Assembly: GCF_024500045.1 (NCBI RefSeq) | Contig: NZ_JTEO01000005.1 | Coordinates: forward strand, 1-64,000 | Direction: 5' to 3' | Origin: Methanolobus chelungpuianus | Lineage (GTDB): Archaea > Halobacteriota > Methanosarcinia > Methanosarcinales > Methanosarcinaceae | Length of the DNA stretch: 64,000 nucleotides | In this document: piece after piece, positions 24,982 to 34,094 of the stretch | Position numbering within the stretch: the first letter of the stretch is position 1 | Layout of the letters: the number at the start of each line of letters is the position of its first letter | Position numbers and translations under genes: made by a program | Notes under the pieces: generated by a model | Database searches by the model: none | What the model saw: the letters and a program-made list of their open reading frames with translations, nothing else | Told to the model about the DNA's origin: nothing

Positions 24982-27753
24982 GTGGGAAGAACAGAACCCT
25001 GCCAGCAGGAAAAAGACCTTCTTAGCGAAGAGCTTTGTATTTTCAGTGAGATGCTCGAGGCACTGCCAGAACCTCTTGCAGTGCTGGACACCGGCCTGCA
25101 CATAATCTGTGCAAACAAGCGATTCTATAGTTTTTTCCGGCCGGTGCCTGAAGAAGAGCAGGGGAATGCTTTCCCTGACATGACAGGAATGCACCGGAAC
25201 CTGACAGAAATGCAAACCCTGCTTGAGAATATCGTTAATGGCAACACGGCTGACGGCAGGCTGAGCATCAACTTCGGGCCTGCAGCCGCCGGAAAAGATA
25301 TACTTGTCCATGCCCAGGCACTGACACATCCCACCAATACCAAGGATGTCAGAAATATACTCCTGAGAATTAAGGAGGCCGCTACACCGTCAGTAAGCCA
25401 TGGACAAGGCCCGGCGGACATGAACTATTTAAGCCTGGTTGAACAGGGCAATGATGGTATCGTGATACTGCAGGATGAAACATGCATATTTGCAAATTCC
25501 ATGTTCCGGGTAATGACAGGCTATTCCCCCGTGGAGACCAGTGGAAAGAAATTCACTGACTACCTGCCTGAAGAATATAAGCGTATGATCTCTAAAAGGC
25601 TTAAAAAGGTTCTCAAGGACAGGAGAAGCCCGGGGCGCAACAACGAAGTTGAGATCATCACAAATAACGGGGACATGCTCCAGGCGGAGATAAGTTTTGC
25701 GTATATCACATATCAAGAGAAACCGCTGGTAATGCTCAACATCAGGGATATCAGAGAACGCAAGCTTGCCGAGGCCGAACTTAAGGCATCCAGGGAGAAG
25801 TATTCCACGCTTGTCGAGGAAAGCAATGACGGCATTGCCATTATCCATGAAGGTGCACTTAAGTTCACGAACAGGAAGTTCTCTGAACTTACAGGATACT
25901 CCAGGGAAGAACTGGCAAACAGGCAGCTGACAGATTATGTGTCTGAGATATACCATCGCATGCTTTCTGGAAGGCTCAGGAAAGTCCTCAAGGATATGCG
26001 CAGCCTTCGTCACAGCAACGAGGTGGAATTTACTACAAAGAGCGGCAGCCTCCTGCCTGCCGAGATAGGTTTGTCCTTCATCAGCCATGAAGGGAAGCCT
26101 TCGGTCATGATGAACGTAAGAGACATCTCGGAAAGGAAGCGCGCCGATGCAGAACTGAGAGATTCTGAAAGGAAGTACTCGACACTTGTCGAAAAAGGTA
26201 ATGACGGCATCATAATTGTGCAGGATGACGTACTGGTGTTTGCAAACATGAAGTTCTGCGAGATAAGCGGTTTCTCGAAGGAGGAACTGCTCAGGAGACC
26301 CTTTGAGGATTTCCTCACGGCAGACTACAAGCGCGTGGTGATGAAACGATTCAGGCGAAGTCTGGAAAAGAATCGCGATACTCCTCTCAAGTATGAAGTG
26401 GAGCTGCTGTCCAAGGAGGGAGTTCACACCCCGGCTGAGATCAACTCCTCTGTTATAGAACACAGCGGAAAGCCGGCTGTCATGGCCATTATCAGGGATA
26501 TCACACATCTCAAGAACAAGGAAAAGCGGCTGCTAGAGCTGATAGAGGTGCTCAAGATAATGGAGTCGGTAATCAAGAGCAGTCCTGCAGTCATATTCTT
26601 CTGGAAGCCTGAGGATTACTGGCCCGTAGAGTTCGTATCAGAGAATATATCACAGTTCGGCTTCAATGCAGAGGATTTCATTTCCGGTAAGCTGCAGTAC
26701 GGCGACATAGTACACCCTTCGGACATCGGTAGGCTCTCCATGGAAACCGAGCAGTGGACAAGGGATGTTGAGAACCTTTCCTACGAGTACCGTATAATTA
26801 CAAGTTCAGGCGAGGTCAGGTGGGTGGATGAAAGGTCGGTGGTCAAGCGCGACCTTGATGGAAACGTGCAATATGTCCAGGGTATCGTTGTGGACATAAC
26901 CGAGCGTAAGAACGTGAAGAATTTCATGCATATCGTATCCGGGCCAGGGGAGATCTTTACCCCGGTCGGGGATCCGGGCGATATGTTCTACCAGTTGCTG
27001 GAGTTCGCCACCCAGACGGAGAATCTTGATTCAGGGGCCCTGTACCTCATCGATGAAGCAACCGGGGACCTGAACCTCGTTGCCCACAAGGGCTTCTCGC
27101 CTGAATTTATCAGGAGCATACGGCACTACTCTTCGGGATCCATCCACAAAAGAGTGATGATGACCGGATACCCCCTCTACACCCGGTACTATGAACTGAA
27201 TTCAATGATACCAGGGAACAAGCCGGTCAACGAAAGACTGGAGGCAACAGCCATAATCCCGGTAAAATACGAAGAGAAGCTGGTGGCCATACTGATGCTT
27301 GCGTCCCATACTTCCTTTGAGATACCTTTCAATTCCCGCAGCACGCTTGAAACCATAGCTGCACAGGCGGGTCCCCTGATAGGACGCATGCGTGAGCAGG
27401 TGGACGTTCACAAAGATATGCGGAACCTGAGGATAATTTTTGAAACTATCGAGGAAATGATCTTTGTAATAGACAGTGACGGATGCATACTCTACATTAA
27501 TCCCTTTGCCTGCAAATGTCTTGATTATACAGGCGAGGAAGTTAAAGGCACGAACATACTCAAACTGCACCCTCAGAATAAATTACTGGAAGCCGCCCCT
27601 GTTATTGCCGCCATGATCTCGGGCTCTCTGACTTCACACAGCATCCCTTTTGAGGCAAAGTCCAAAAGGATCATTCCGGCAGAAACACGATGTACCTTAG
27701 GGCAGATAGATGAAAAGAAAGTAGTGATATGCCTTTCAAGGATAGAACTTTAA
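24982..27753 (+). CDS. multi-PAS/GAF sensory protein without a recognisable kinase domain
   Basis: A 923-aa soluble protein. PAS-like units lie at about 20-120, 147-262 (VEQGNDGIVILQD), 272-390 (VEESNDGIAIIHE), 397-515 (VEKGNDGIIIVQD) and 528-645 (PAS_3 type, ending VVDITERK); a GAF domain lies at about 655-800, and a last PAS at 810-920. Units 2-4 are close tandem duplicates. No H-box, N-box or GHKL motif follows, so it may signal through a partner. GTG at 24982 is the only start in frame. An ATG at 24887 lies one frame off and would join if the AAAAAA run near 24907 had one more base. It is the nearest gene to the orphan mtaC. Confidence 0.85.
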   Translation: MGRTEPCQQEKDLLSEELCIFSEMLEALPEPLAVLDTGLHIICANKRFYSFFRPVPEEEQGNAFPDMTGMHRNLTEMQTLLENIVNGNTADGRLSINFGPAAAGKDILVHAQALTHPTNTKDVRNILLRIKEAATPSVSHGQGPADMNYLSLVEQGNDGIVILQDETCIFANSMFRVMTGYSPVETSGKKFTDYLPEEYKRMISKRLKKVLKDRRSPGRNNEVEIITNNGDMLQAEISFAYITYQEKPLVMLNIRDIRERKLAEAELKASREKYSTLVEESNDGIAIIHEGALKFTNRKFSELTGYSREELANRQLTDYVSEIYHRMLSGRLRKVLKDMRSLRHSNEVEFTTKSGSLLPAEIGLSFISHEGKPSVMMNVRDISERKRADAELRDSERKYSTLVEKGNDGIIIVQDDVLVFANMKFCEISGFSKEELLRRPFEDFLTADYKRVVMKRFRRSLEKNRDTPLKYEVELLSKEGVHTPAEINSSVIEHSGKPAVMAIIRDITHLKNKEKRLLELIEVLKIMESVIKSSPAVIFFWKPEDYWPVEFVSENISQFGFNAEDFISGKLQYGDIVHPSDIGRLSMETEQWTRDVENLSYEYRIITSSGEVRWVDERSVVKRDLDGNVQYVQGIVVDITERKNVKNFMHIVSGPGEIFTPVGDPGDMFYQLLEFATQTENLDSGALYLIDEATGDLNLVAHKGFSPEFIRSIRHYSSGSIHKRVMMTGYPLYTRYYELNSMIPGNKPVNERLEATAIIPVKYEEKLVAILMLASHTSFEIPFNSRSTLETIAAQAGPLIGRMREQVDVHKDMRNLRIIFETIEEMIFVIDSDGCILYINPFACKCLDYTGEEVKGTNILKLHPQNKLLEAAPVIAAMISGSLTSHSIPFEAKSKRIIPAETRCTLGQIDEKKVVICLSRIEL

Positions 27754-28384
27754 GATATTACACACAATGAGCTTTCTTTTTTTTTAACAGTGGGTAATTC
27801 TTCCTGTGCAGTTTATCCGGTGTTCCTTCAATTCCCACTTGACAGACAGCATTCTCCCGGAATGTGTTTTAATAAAGTATCAGTCATTTTCAGGTAGCTT
27901 CAAATTCTTTTGTATACACAGAAAATCTCACGAAACAAATCCTATATAAACATATCCGTAGACATTGTCTTTTGTATTTCCTGGACCACTTCCAGGAACT
28001 GGAAAACACAAACTGTAGCATTGTCAAATATTCCCTCATATTGACAATATATTACAGAGAATAGATATATTGATATATATCAATCCAAGCCAAACAAATA
28101 GATAATACAATAAAAAGATATGTATTGGAGAGAGTATATTTTAAGGTTACCTTGAAAAAAGGCGTAAGGAACCATAACGCAGAGGAAGTTATAGGAGATC
28201 AGATACAAAGTAGATATATTTTTAATCGTGCGTTATGTTTATATAATTGCATATGTTTTCCGCCAGACTTATATACCAAGAAAAGATTTTGCGTAAGGAG
28301 GTTCTAGACGGACCCATTGTGTAGATTGGATTGAACCTGTCACAGGTTCAGCTAATAGATCAATAAATTGAAGGAGGTATAGAA
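27754..28384 (+). other. long intergenic leader region of mtaCB
   Basis: About 630 bp without a credible gene. TATA-like sequences are TTTATATAATT near 28236-28246 and CTTATATACC at 28269-28278; from the latter a leader of about 80-90 nt would precede mtaC. A hairpin TGGACCACTTCCA is present further upstream, near 27980. Methanol operons of Methanosarcina are known for long 5' leaders, so post-transcriptional control is plausible. Confidence 0.5.
28319..28350 (+). promoter_or_regulatory. mtaC leader element: shared 17-mer and 8-bp hairpin
   Basis: GTGTAGATTGGATTGAA (28319-28335) is followed immediately by a perfect stem TGAACCTG-TCA-CAGGTTCA (28332-28350). The ribosome site GGAGGT for mtaC lies 23-28 bp later, so this hairpin sits in the transcribed leader and may influence stability or translation. 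Confidence 0.45.
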
Positions 28385-29149
28385 TTGTTAATCGTAGACA
28401 AAGAAGGTATCCTCATAAGATACAACGTTAAGATGGAAAAATCAATGACCCCTGAAGATGCGGCAGCAGAACTCTATCCAAAGGATGAGCTCATACGCCC
28501 GATTGCAGAGGCAATCTTCGAGGGTGAAGAGGATGATGTTATTGAAGGTCTCGAGGCAGCAATTGCAGCCGGAAAAGAGCCAATAGCACTTATCGACGAT
28601 GCACTGATGGTCGGTATGAAAGTGGTCACAGACCTGTACGACCAGGGTATAATCTTCCTGCCAAACGTCATGATGTCAGCAGACGCAATGCTCGAAGGTA
28701 TCGAGTTCTGTAAGGCAGAGGCAGGATCATCACCAAAGCCAAGAGGAAAGGTCGTTGTCCACGTTGCCGAGGGTGACGTTCACGACATCGGAAAATCAAT
28801 CGTAGCAGCACTTCTCAGGGCAAACGGCTATGAAGTTGTCGACCTTGGACGTGACGTCCCGGTCGATGAGGTCATTGCAGCTGTAAAGAAGGAAAGCCCA
28901 ATGATGCTCACCGGTACAGCACTCATGACAACCACCATGTACGCATTCAAGGAAGTCAACGACAGGCTGCTTGAAGCAGGCATCAAGGTACCATTCCAGT
29001 GCGGTGGCGGAGCAGTCAACCAGGACTTCGTTTCAACCTACGAACTCGGAGTATATGGTGAGGAAGCAGCAGATGCACCAAAGATGGCAGATGCAATACT
29101 GGCAGGAAAAGGCCTTGCACAGTTGAAAGCAATTTTCCACAAACACTAA
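28385..29149 (+). CDS. mtaC: methanol corrinoid protein MtaC
   Basis: A 254-aa carrier of the methyl group from methanol: MtaB methylates its cob(I)amide, and MtaA (not in the window) then moves the methyl to coenzyme M. Motifs: helical cap with PIALIDDALMVGMKVVTDLYDQG, then EGDVHDIGKSIV with the cobalt-binding His, DLGRDVPVDEVI and LTGTALMTTTMYAF. It starts at TTG 28385, six bases after GGAGGT. Codons are strongly biased to the preferred set, as in very highly expressed methanogenesis genes. mtaB follows after 12 bp with its own GAGGTGAG site. Confidence 0.96.
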   Translation: MLIVDKEGILIRYNVKMEKSMTPEDAAAELYPKDELIRPIAEAIFEGEEDDVIEGLEAAIAAGKEPIALIDDALMVGMKVVTDLYDQGIIFLPNVMMSADAMLEGIEFCKAEAGSSPKPRGKVVVHVAEGDVHDIGKSIVAALLRANGYEVVDLGRDVPVDEVIAAVKKESPMMLTGTALMTTTMYAFKEVNDRLLEAGIKVPFQCGGGAVNQDFVSTYELGVYGEEAADAPKMADAILAGKGLAQLKAIFHKH

Positions 29150-29161
29150 GAGGTGAGCTAA

Positions 29162-30541
29162 ATGGCAGTCAAGAAATTCACAACAATGGCATACAGCAAT
29201 GCTGATGAGATGGTATTTGGTCGTGCAAAGAGCCCTGTAAAGGCAGGTCTGGGTCTTGAGATCGGTGCAGGTTACACAACCGCCGAGGTCAACTACGCCC
29301 CAAGGCCAGAGGCCGGAGAGACAAAAGAGAAACTCGTCGTTGAGTACCAGAGGATCACAAAGGACATCATGGCAAGGATGGTCCAGGTCGGTTTCCCATC
29401 CGTAGTACTTGAGACAGAGCACGTCCAGCAGATGACCAACAACCCAACCTGGGGAGCTGAGGTCGCACACGCACAGAAGACCATCATGGAAGAATACCAT
29501 GAGGAATACGGCATCAAGTGCGCACTCAGGCACACCCCTGGTGATGTAAGGGAGAACAAGGACTTCCTCCAGCTCAGAGGCGACAAGTACAACCTCGTAA
29601 TGGAATCATTCGAAGCAGTAGCAGAAGCAGGTGCAGACCTCCTCTCCATTGAATCAATGGGTGGTAAGGAAGTCTTCGACTACGCAGTTCTCAGGAACGA
29701 CGTACCAGGTATGCTCTACGCAATCGGTTGCCTCGGCAGCATGGACATGGAGTACCTCTGGCAGGGCATTGCAAAGGTCGCACAGCAGAAGAATGTAACA
29801 CCAGCCGGTGACACAGACTGTGCCCAGGCAAACACTGCAATGTTCATTGCAGGCGGCCTCCTTGACAAGAACCTCGCACACACCCTCGCGATCATCGCAA
29901 GGACAATCGCCGGTGCAAGGACACTCGCAGGATACGAAGCAGGTGCAAAAGGTCCAGGAAAGGACTGCGGTTATGAGAACATCATAGTCAAGGCAATCTC
30001 CGGTATGCCAATGGCATTCGAAGGTAAGACCTCAACCTGTGCACACTCTGACGTAATGGGTAACCTCATCATGCAGTGCTGTGACCTGTGGTCCAACGAG
30101 TCCGTTGAATACCACGCAGAGTTCGGTGGTACAACCGTACAGTGCTGGTCCGAATCCCTCAACTACGACTGTGCACTCATGAACACTGCACTCAAGTCCG
30201 GCAATGAGAAGATCCTCAGGGACCTGCTCATGGCATCCGACAGGTTCAGAGACCCACAGTCCTACATCCTTGCATACGACAACGCATACAAGGTCGGACA
30301 GGCAATCGTCAAGGACGGAAACGACAACTACCTCCGTGCAAAGAACGCTGCAGTAGAATGCTGCAACCTGCTGAAGGACGCAAAGGGCCTCGAAATGACA
30401 AAGTTCGAGACCAACGCACTCAACAAGGCAGCCGCAGAACTCGCAGCTCTGACCAACGACTCAGAGAAGTTCATGAGCGACTGCATGGAGAAATACAAGG
30501 CAGAAGTAAAGGTCTTCAAACCAGAGAACTACGCTCTCTAA
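29162..30541 (+). CDS. mtaB: methanol:corrinoid methyltransferase MtaB
   Basis: A 459-aa zinc enzyme that breaks the C-O bond of methanol and methylates the cobalt of MtaC, the first step of methylotrophic methanogenesis. It begins MAVKKFTTMAYSNADEMVFG and contains the conserved Glu/Cys-rich blocks expected for the zinc site (NVTPAGDTDCAQANTAMF, AKGPGKDCGYENIIVKA, GKTSTCAHSDVMGN). The length is the family norm. Codon use is extremely biased, like mtaC. It is the second gene of a two-gene operon closed by a hairpin terminator. Confidence 0.97.
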   Translation: MAVKKFTTMAYSNADEMVFGRAKSPVKAGLGLEIGAGYTTAEVNYAPRPEAGETKEKLVVEYQRITKDIMARMVQVGFPSVVLETEHVQQMTNNPTWGAEVAHAQKTIMEEYHEEYGIKCALRHTPGDVRENKDFLQLRGDKYNLVMESFEAVAEAGADLLSIESMGGKEVFDYAVLRNDVPGMLYAIGCLGSMDMEYLWQGIAKVAQQKNVTPAGDTDCAQANTAMFIAGGLLDKNLAHTLAIIARTIAGARTLAGYEAGAKGPGKDCGYENIIVKAISGMPMAFEGKTSTCAHSDVMGNLIMQCCDLWSNESVEYHAEFGGTTVQCWSESLNYDCALMNTALKSGNEKILRDLLMASDRFRDPQSYILAYDNAYKVGQAIVKDGNDNYLRAKNAAVECCNLLKDAKGLEMTKFETNALNKAAAELAALTNDSEKFMSDCMEKYKAEVKVFKPENYAL

Positions 30542-30558
30542 ACGTAGCCGGGACAGGA

Positions 30559-30595
30559 AGTTTCCTCCGGGAAACTCCCTTCCTTTACTTTAAGA
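30559..30595 (+). terminator. mtaCB terminator hairpin
   Basis: AGTTTCC (30559-30565), a 4-nt loop and GGAAACT (30570-30576) form a perfect stem 18 bp after the mtaB stop, followed by the pyrimidine-rich CCCTTCCTTTACTTT. The remaining 250 bp to the next gene hold nothing that I recognise. Confidence 0.6.
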
Positions 30596-30842
30596 TAATC
30601 ACATCATCACGCTATCATAATCACGGGCTTTACAGGAAAAGGGTCACATAGCCATCAATTCTACCTCCATCTCCACAATCATTATTATGGCCTTGTGCAA
30701 GTAAAAACATATCCTGTAAAGCCTTTGATAACTACTCTGAGGTCTACTTCCCAGATTGAGTTATTAAACTTACTTCTTAAGGTTACTTATTATATCCACT
30801 TCCGAGATGCTTTCCAGCAGACCTTCTTCACGCTTTTACTGA

Positions 30843-31757
30843 TCACTGGTCCACGAACACATATTGCAGTATATCATCAAGGTCGGACACATATTCAACC
30901 TCAATGCCGATCTCCTCTTCAATATAGGACTCCGCGTCGACTATTTCGCTTTCTCCCTCCGATATGACTATACCGCCTACACTGCGTCCGGTCTCACTGG
31001 TTATTTCAAGCTGCCGGTTCTCTTCGGGAATCAGGATCAGTTCCTTTCCGGTCTGTTCTGAGATCTCAGCCTTTTCAAGTATGCCTCCCACCGCGCCTAC
31101 ATTCCCCTGTTCGTCAATTGTACCTGTGACGGTTACAAGAGGATTCAGGGGAGTGGAGTTAATGGATGACAGCACAAGTACCGTCATTAGCGCCCCTGCA
31201 CTTGGCCCGTCGACGCCGGGAATCTCCTCGTTCGCAGTTATGCTGAAAATGATATCACTTTGAGACAGGTCAGCTCCCGTACGCTCCTGTGCAAGCGAGA
31301 CAGCCATGTTGGCAGTATCCTGGAAAATAACACCCATAAGCGGTACCGTCTGTACCAGTACCCTTCCCCTTCCGGGGACCATTTCTACAGAGATGTCAAG
31401 CATGGCCCCTTCTTCCGTAACCCTCTGCCTGATAAAGGGCCCTCTCTCTATCAGTTCCACCCGCTGGACTATTGCAGGAGCCTGCATGGTGGCATTACCA
31501 AGGAATGCCAGAGGGCACTCCTCGCCCCCTATGCCTGATTCCAGCAATTGCTCCCTATAGAACTCAAGCTGGAGGGAACATGCCTCCAATGACTGGTTGC
31601 ACTCCTCAAGCTGCCGTCTCAGATCTTCATTCGTTTCCTGAAGCGATACCTGGTCCCCCTGCATCTCCAGTCTCTCGGATATCGTTTCCGGCCCGAGAAG
31701 ATAAATATTGAAAGCCAGAGAGACAATAAGTAAAAACACAATACCCCTATTGCCCAT
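30843..31757 (-). CDS. membrane-anchored Lon-type (S16) protease without ATPase
   Basis: A 304-aa protein with an N-terminal membrane helix (IVFLLIVSLAFNIYLLG), a coiled coil (about 30-75, LQETNEDLRRQLEECNQSLEACSLQLEFYREQ) and a Lon proteolytic domain. The catalytic Ser is in IPGVDGPSAGALMTVLVLSSI and the Lys in GAVGGILEKAEISEQTGK, forming the Ser-Lys dyad. There is no AAA module, so it would act on small or already unfolded substrates at the outer or inner membrane face. Homologues are widespread in methanogens. It is transcribed toward mtaB but separated by the terminator region. Confidence 0.88.
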   Translation of the reverse strand: MGNRGIVFLLIVSLAFNIYLLGPETISERLEMQGDQVSLQETNEDLRRQLEECNQSLEACSLQLEFYREQLLESGIGGEECPLAFLGNATMQAPAIVQRVELIERGPFIRQRVTEEGAMLDISVEMVPGRGRVLVQTVPLMGVIFQDTANMAVSLAQERTGADLSQSDIIFSITANEEIPGVDGPSAGALMTVLVLSSINSTPLNPLVTVTGTIDEQGNVGAVGGILEKAEISEQTGKELILIPEENRQLEITSETGRSVGGIVISEGESEIVDAESYIEEEIGIEVEYVSDLDDILQYVFVDQ

Positions 31758-31887
31758 TACTTATAAGTATGCATGTTTTCCTATTTACGGTTTCTCCGGA
31801 TATTCTTTATACTGGTCCGGTACGAATGCTTACTCAACAGGCAAACATACCTTACCTCGTAGTCTCTTACATTCTTACATTAGCCTG

Positions 31888-32985
31888 TCATCTCCTTTCC
31901 TTGTATTCCCTGTACTCTCTGGGACTCACCTGCATTCCTTTGTGTTTTTTCTTTTCAAGCCTTTTAAGACCAATATCTGCTTTCTCGGACTGGAACGCAA
32001 GTTCGGCGTTCAGCGCATGATAACTTTCCAGTCTCTCTCCTGCAATAAACCCCTCAGCAACTGCTTTTATAACAGCACATCCTGGTTCCTGCTGATGTGT
32101 GCAGTCTTTAAAGTGACAATTATGTGCCACTTGGATAATATCTGAAAATGTTTTTTCAAACCCATCGGAATAGTCGCCCAGCTGAATCTCCCTGATACCC
32201 GGGTTATCTATAATGACCCCTCCACCGGGAAGCACAAATAACTGCCTTACTGTGGTTGTGTGTCTTCCCTTTTCATCATCTTCCCGGACACTCTGTGTAA
32301 GTTGAACCGATCCATTGAGAAAAGCATTGATCAGCGTAGACTTCCCAACACCTGAAGAACCCATGAGTGCCACGGTGCTGCCTGGGCCAATGTAAGGTTC
32401 AAGTTCCTCAATACCATCTTTTGAAAGGGCACTCACGGCAACAACAGGAACATCAGAGGCAATCGATCGTATAATATCAATGGCTTCAGCCGGTCTGTCT
32501 GTGAGATCGGCCTTGTTCAAAACTATCACAGGTTTTGCTCCGGAGGAATATACAACTGTGAGGTAGCGCTCAAGTCTTCGCAGGTTCAGGTCTTTTCCTG
32601 CTGATGTAACAATAAAGATAGTATCGATATTTGCAGCGATGACCTGCTCTTCACTGCCATTTCCTGCAGAACCTCTTGAGAGGCATGTCTTTCGGGGCAA
32701 TACGTTTACGATTGTATGGGAGTTCAGTTCTGCCTGCTTAAGCAGGACAACGAAATCACCCACTACCGGCTGCTTACCAGTCCGTGAAAGTGCTCCTGAT
32801 ATCCCGGCTTTTATGGCATTATCAGAAACTAGGACATCCCACATGGTCTTATGCCGGGATATAACTCTGCCCGGTATATAGGGGCCCTTATATACGGAGA
32901 ATGCGGATCCAAGTTCCTCATCCCATCCCGGGATTGTGATCTTGTCAGCATAAGCGGGAGTTTCCGGTAAGGTATGCCAGTCCAT
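31888..32985 (-). CDS. rsgA: ribosome small subunit-dependent GTPase RsgA
   Basis: A 365-aa circularly permuted GTPase. The order is an OB-like N-terminus, G4 VLNKADL, G5 VSALSKDG, G1 [18 protein letters not shown]3 IDNPGIRE and a C-terminal zinc knuckle [17 protein letters not shown]. In bacteria RsgA checks late 30S assembly. It is not part of the standard archaeal set and is probably acquired from bacteria, though several Methanosarcinales carry it. It is divergent from the methyltransferase gene at 33098. Confidence 0.92.
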   Translation of the reverse strand: MDWHTLPETPAYADKITIPGWDEELGSAFSVYKGPYIPGRVISRHKTMWDVLVSDNAIKAGISGALSRTGKQPVVGDFVVLLKQAELNSHTIVNVLPRKTCLSRGSAGNGSEEQVIAANIDTIFIVTSAGKDLNLRRLERYLTVVYSSGAKPVIVLNKADLTDRPAEAIDIIRSIASDVPVVAVSALSKDGIEELEPYIGPGSTVALMGSSGVGKSTLINAFLNGSVQLTQSVREDDEKGRHTTTVRQLFVLPGGGVIIDNPGIREIQLGDYSDGFEKTFSDIIQVAHNCHFKDCTHQQEPGCAVIKAVAEGFIAGERLESYHALNAELAFQSEKADIGLKRLEKKKHKGMQVSPREYREYKERR

Positions 32986-33097
32986 GGATAATTCTTCTCT
33001 GTTCAGTCGGAAATATTTTGTGGTAGCTGCATTAAATATGAGGTTCAGTCAGACCTGGAGCACAAAAAGTTTAAAAGTTGGATTCTATCCTGTTCTC

Positions 33098-33844
33098 ATG
33101 GACGAATCAGCTATTTTTAAGATATTCCACGGCCTGCCACGACAGGGACCAGGTAACAACGAATCTACCGAAAAGGCCTTCAGGTCACTCCCCCGCCTCG
33201 CTCCCGGCAGCAGGATACTGGACATCGGATGCGGGGTGGGAATGCAGACCCTTCATCTTGCGGACATCTGTGAAGACTGCCAGATCACTGCAACCGACAT
33301 TTACCAGCCGTACCTGGACGACCTTATGAAAAAGGCAGCAGAGAAAGGAGTTACAGGCAGGATATCCACGGTGCGTGCTTCCATGGACGATCTGCCTTTC
33401 GGGGAAGATTCCTTTGATGTCATCTGGTCCGAAGGCGCTATTTTTGTCATAGGATTTGAAAAGGGGCTTTCATACTGGAAACGCTTCCTGAAGGAGGGAG
33501 GTTTTATTGCATTGACGGAAGCAGCCTGGTTCACTGACACTCCCTCTGAAGAGGCATTCCAGTTCTGGCAGGAATGTTATCCCGCGATCAGGAGCATTCC
33601 GGAGTACGAGAAGGCAATTGAGGCTGCAGGATATACCCTCATTGGAAGTTTCAGGCTGCCTGCAGCTGCATGGTGGGATGACTATTACATTCCGATGGAG
33701 AAAAGGCTGGACTCGATCGAGGAGGAATACCAGGGTAATATGGACGCAGAATCTATCATTGAGTTCTCGCGCAGGGAGATGGAGATTTTCAGGAAGCACT
33801 CGGAGGAATACGGTTATGCGTTCTTTATAATGCAGAAGGGATAA
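33098..33844 (+). CDS. class I SAM-dependent methyltransferase
   Basis: A 248-aa soluble enzyme with the Rossmann motifs SRILDIGCGVGMQTLHLA (motif I), QITATDIYQPYL, MDDLPFGEDSFDVIWSEGAIFVIGF and KEGGFIALTEAAWF. The MDESAIFKIFHGLPRQGPG start at 33098 is preferred. The longer frame from 32984 begins inside the divergent rsgA and its extra residues look non-coding. The closest pattern is the UbiE/small-molecule methyltransferase group. The substrate is unknown. Confidence 0.85.
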   Translation: MDESAIFKIFHGLPRQGPGNNESTEKAFRSLPRLAPGSRILDIGCGVGMQTLHLADICEDCQITATDIYQPYLDDLMKKAAEKGVTGRISTVRASMDDLPFGEDSFDVIWSEGAIFVIGFEKGLSYWKRFLKEGGFIALTEAAWFTDTPSEEAFQFWQECYPAIRSIPEYEKAIEAAGYTLIGSFRLPAAAWWDDYYIPMEKRLDSIEEEYQGNMDAESIIEFSRREMEIFRKHSEEYGYAFFIMQKG

Positions 33845-34094
33845 TCAGACTGTCACAGGGAACGACACGGAGAAACAGCAATGAAAAGCGCAGCTTATGC
33901 GGTTTTATACCGACAGGCTTAATTCATTTGCTGTTGTTATAAGGACTATTGCTCTTTTTTGTTTTGGATTCACAAAACAACTTGGAACATTGACATTAAA
34001 AATGATACGCTTGCAGGTGCAGGATCAAAGGGATCATCGCCTGGACGCGGTGATCTGAAAATCAGCACTTAACCCAAGTAAAGGAATTTATGAA

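Noticed and set aside
28125-28307. 60-aa plus-strand frame in the mtaC leader
   Set aside because: No ribosome site, unusual composition, and it sits in the leader of mtaCB.
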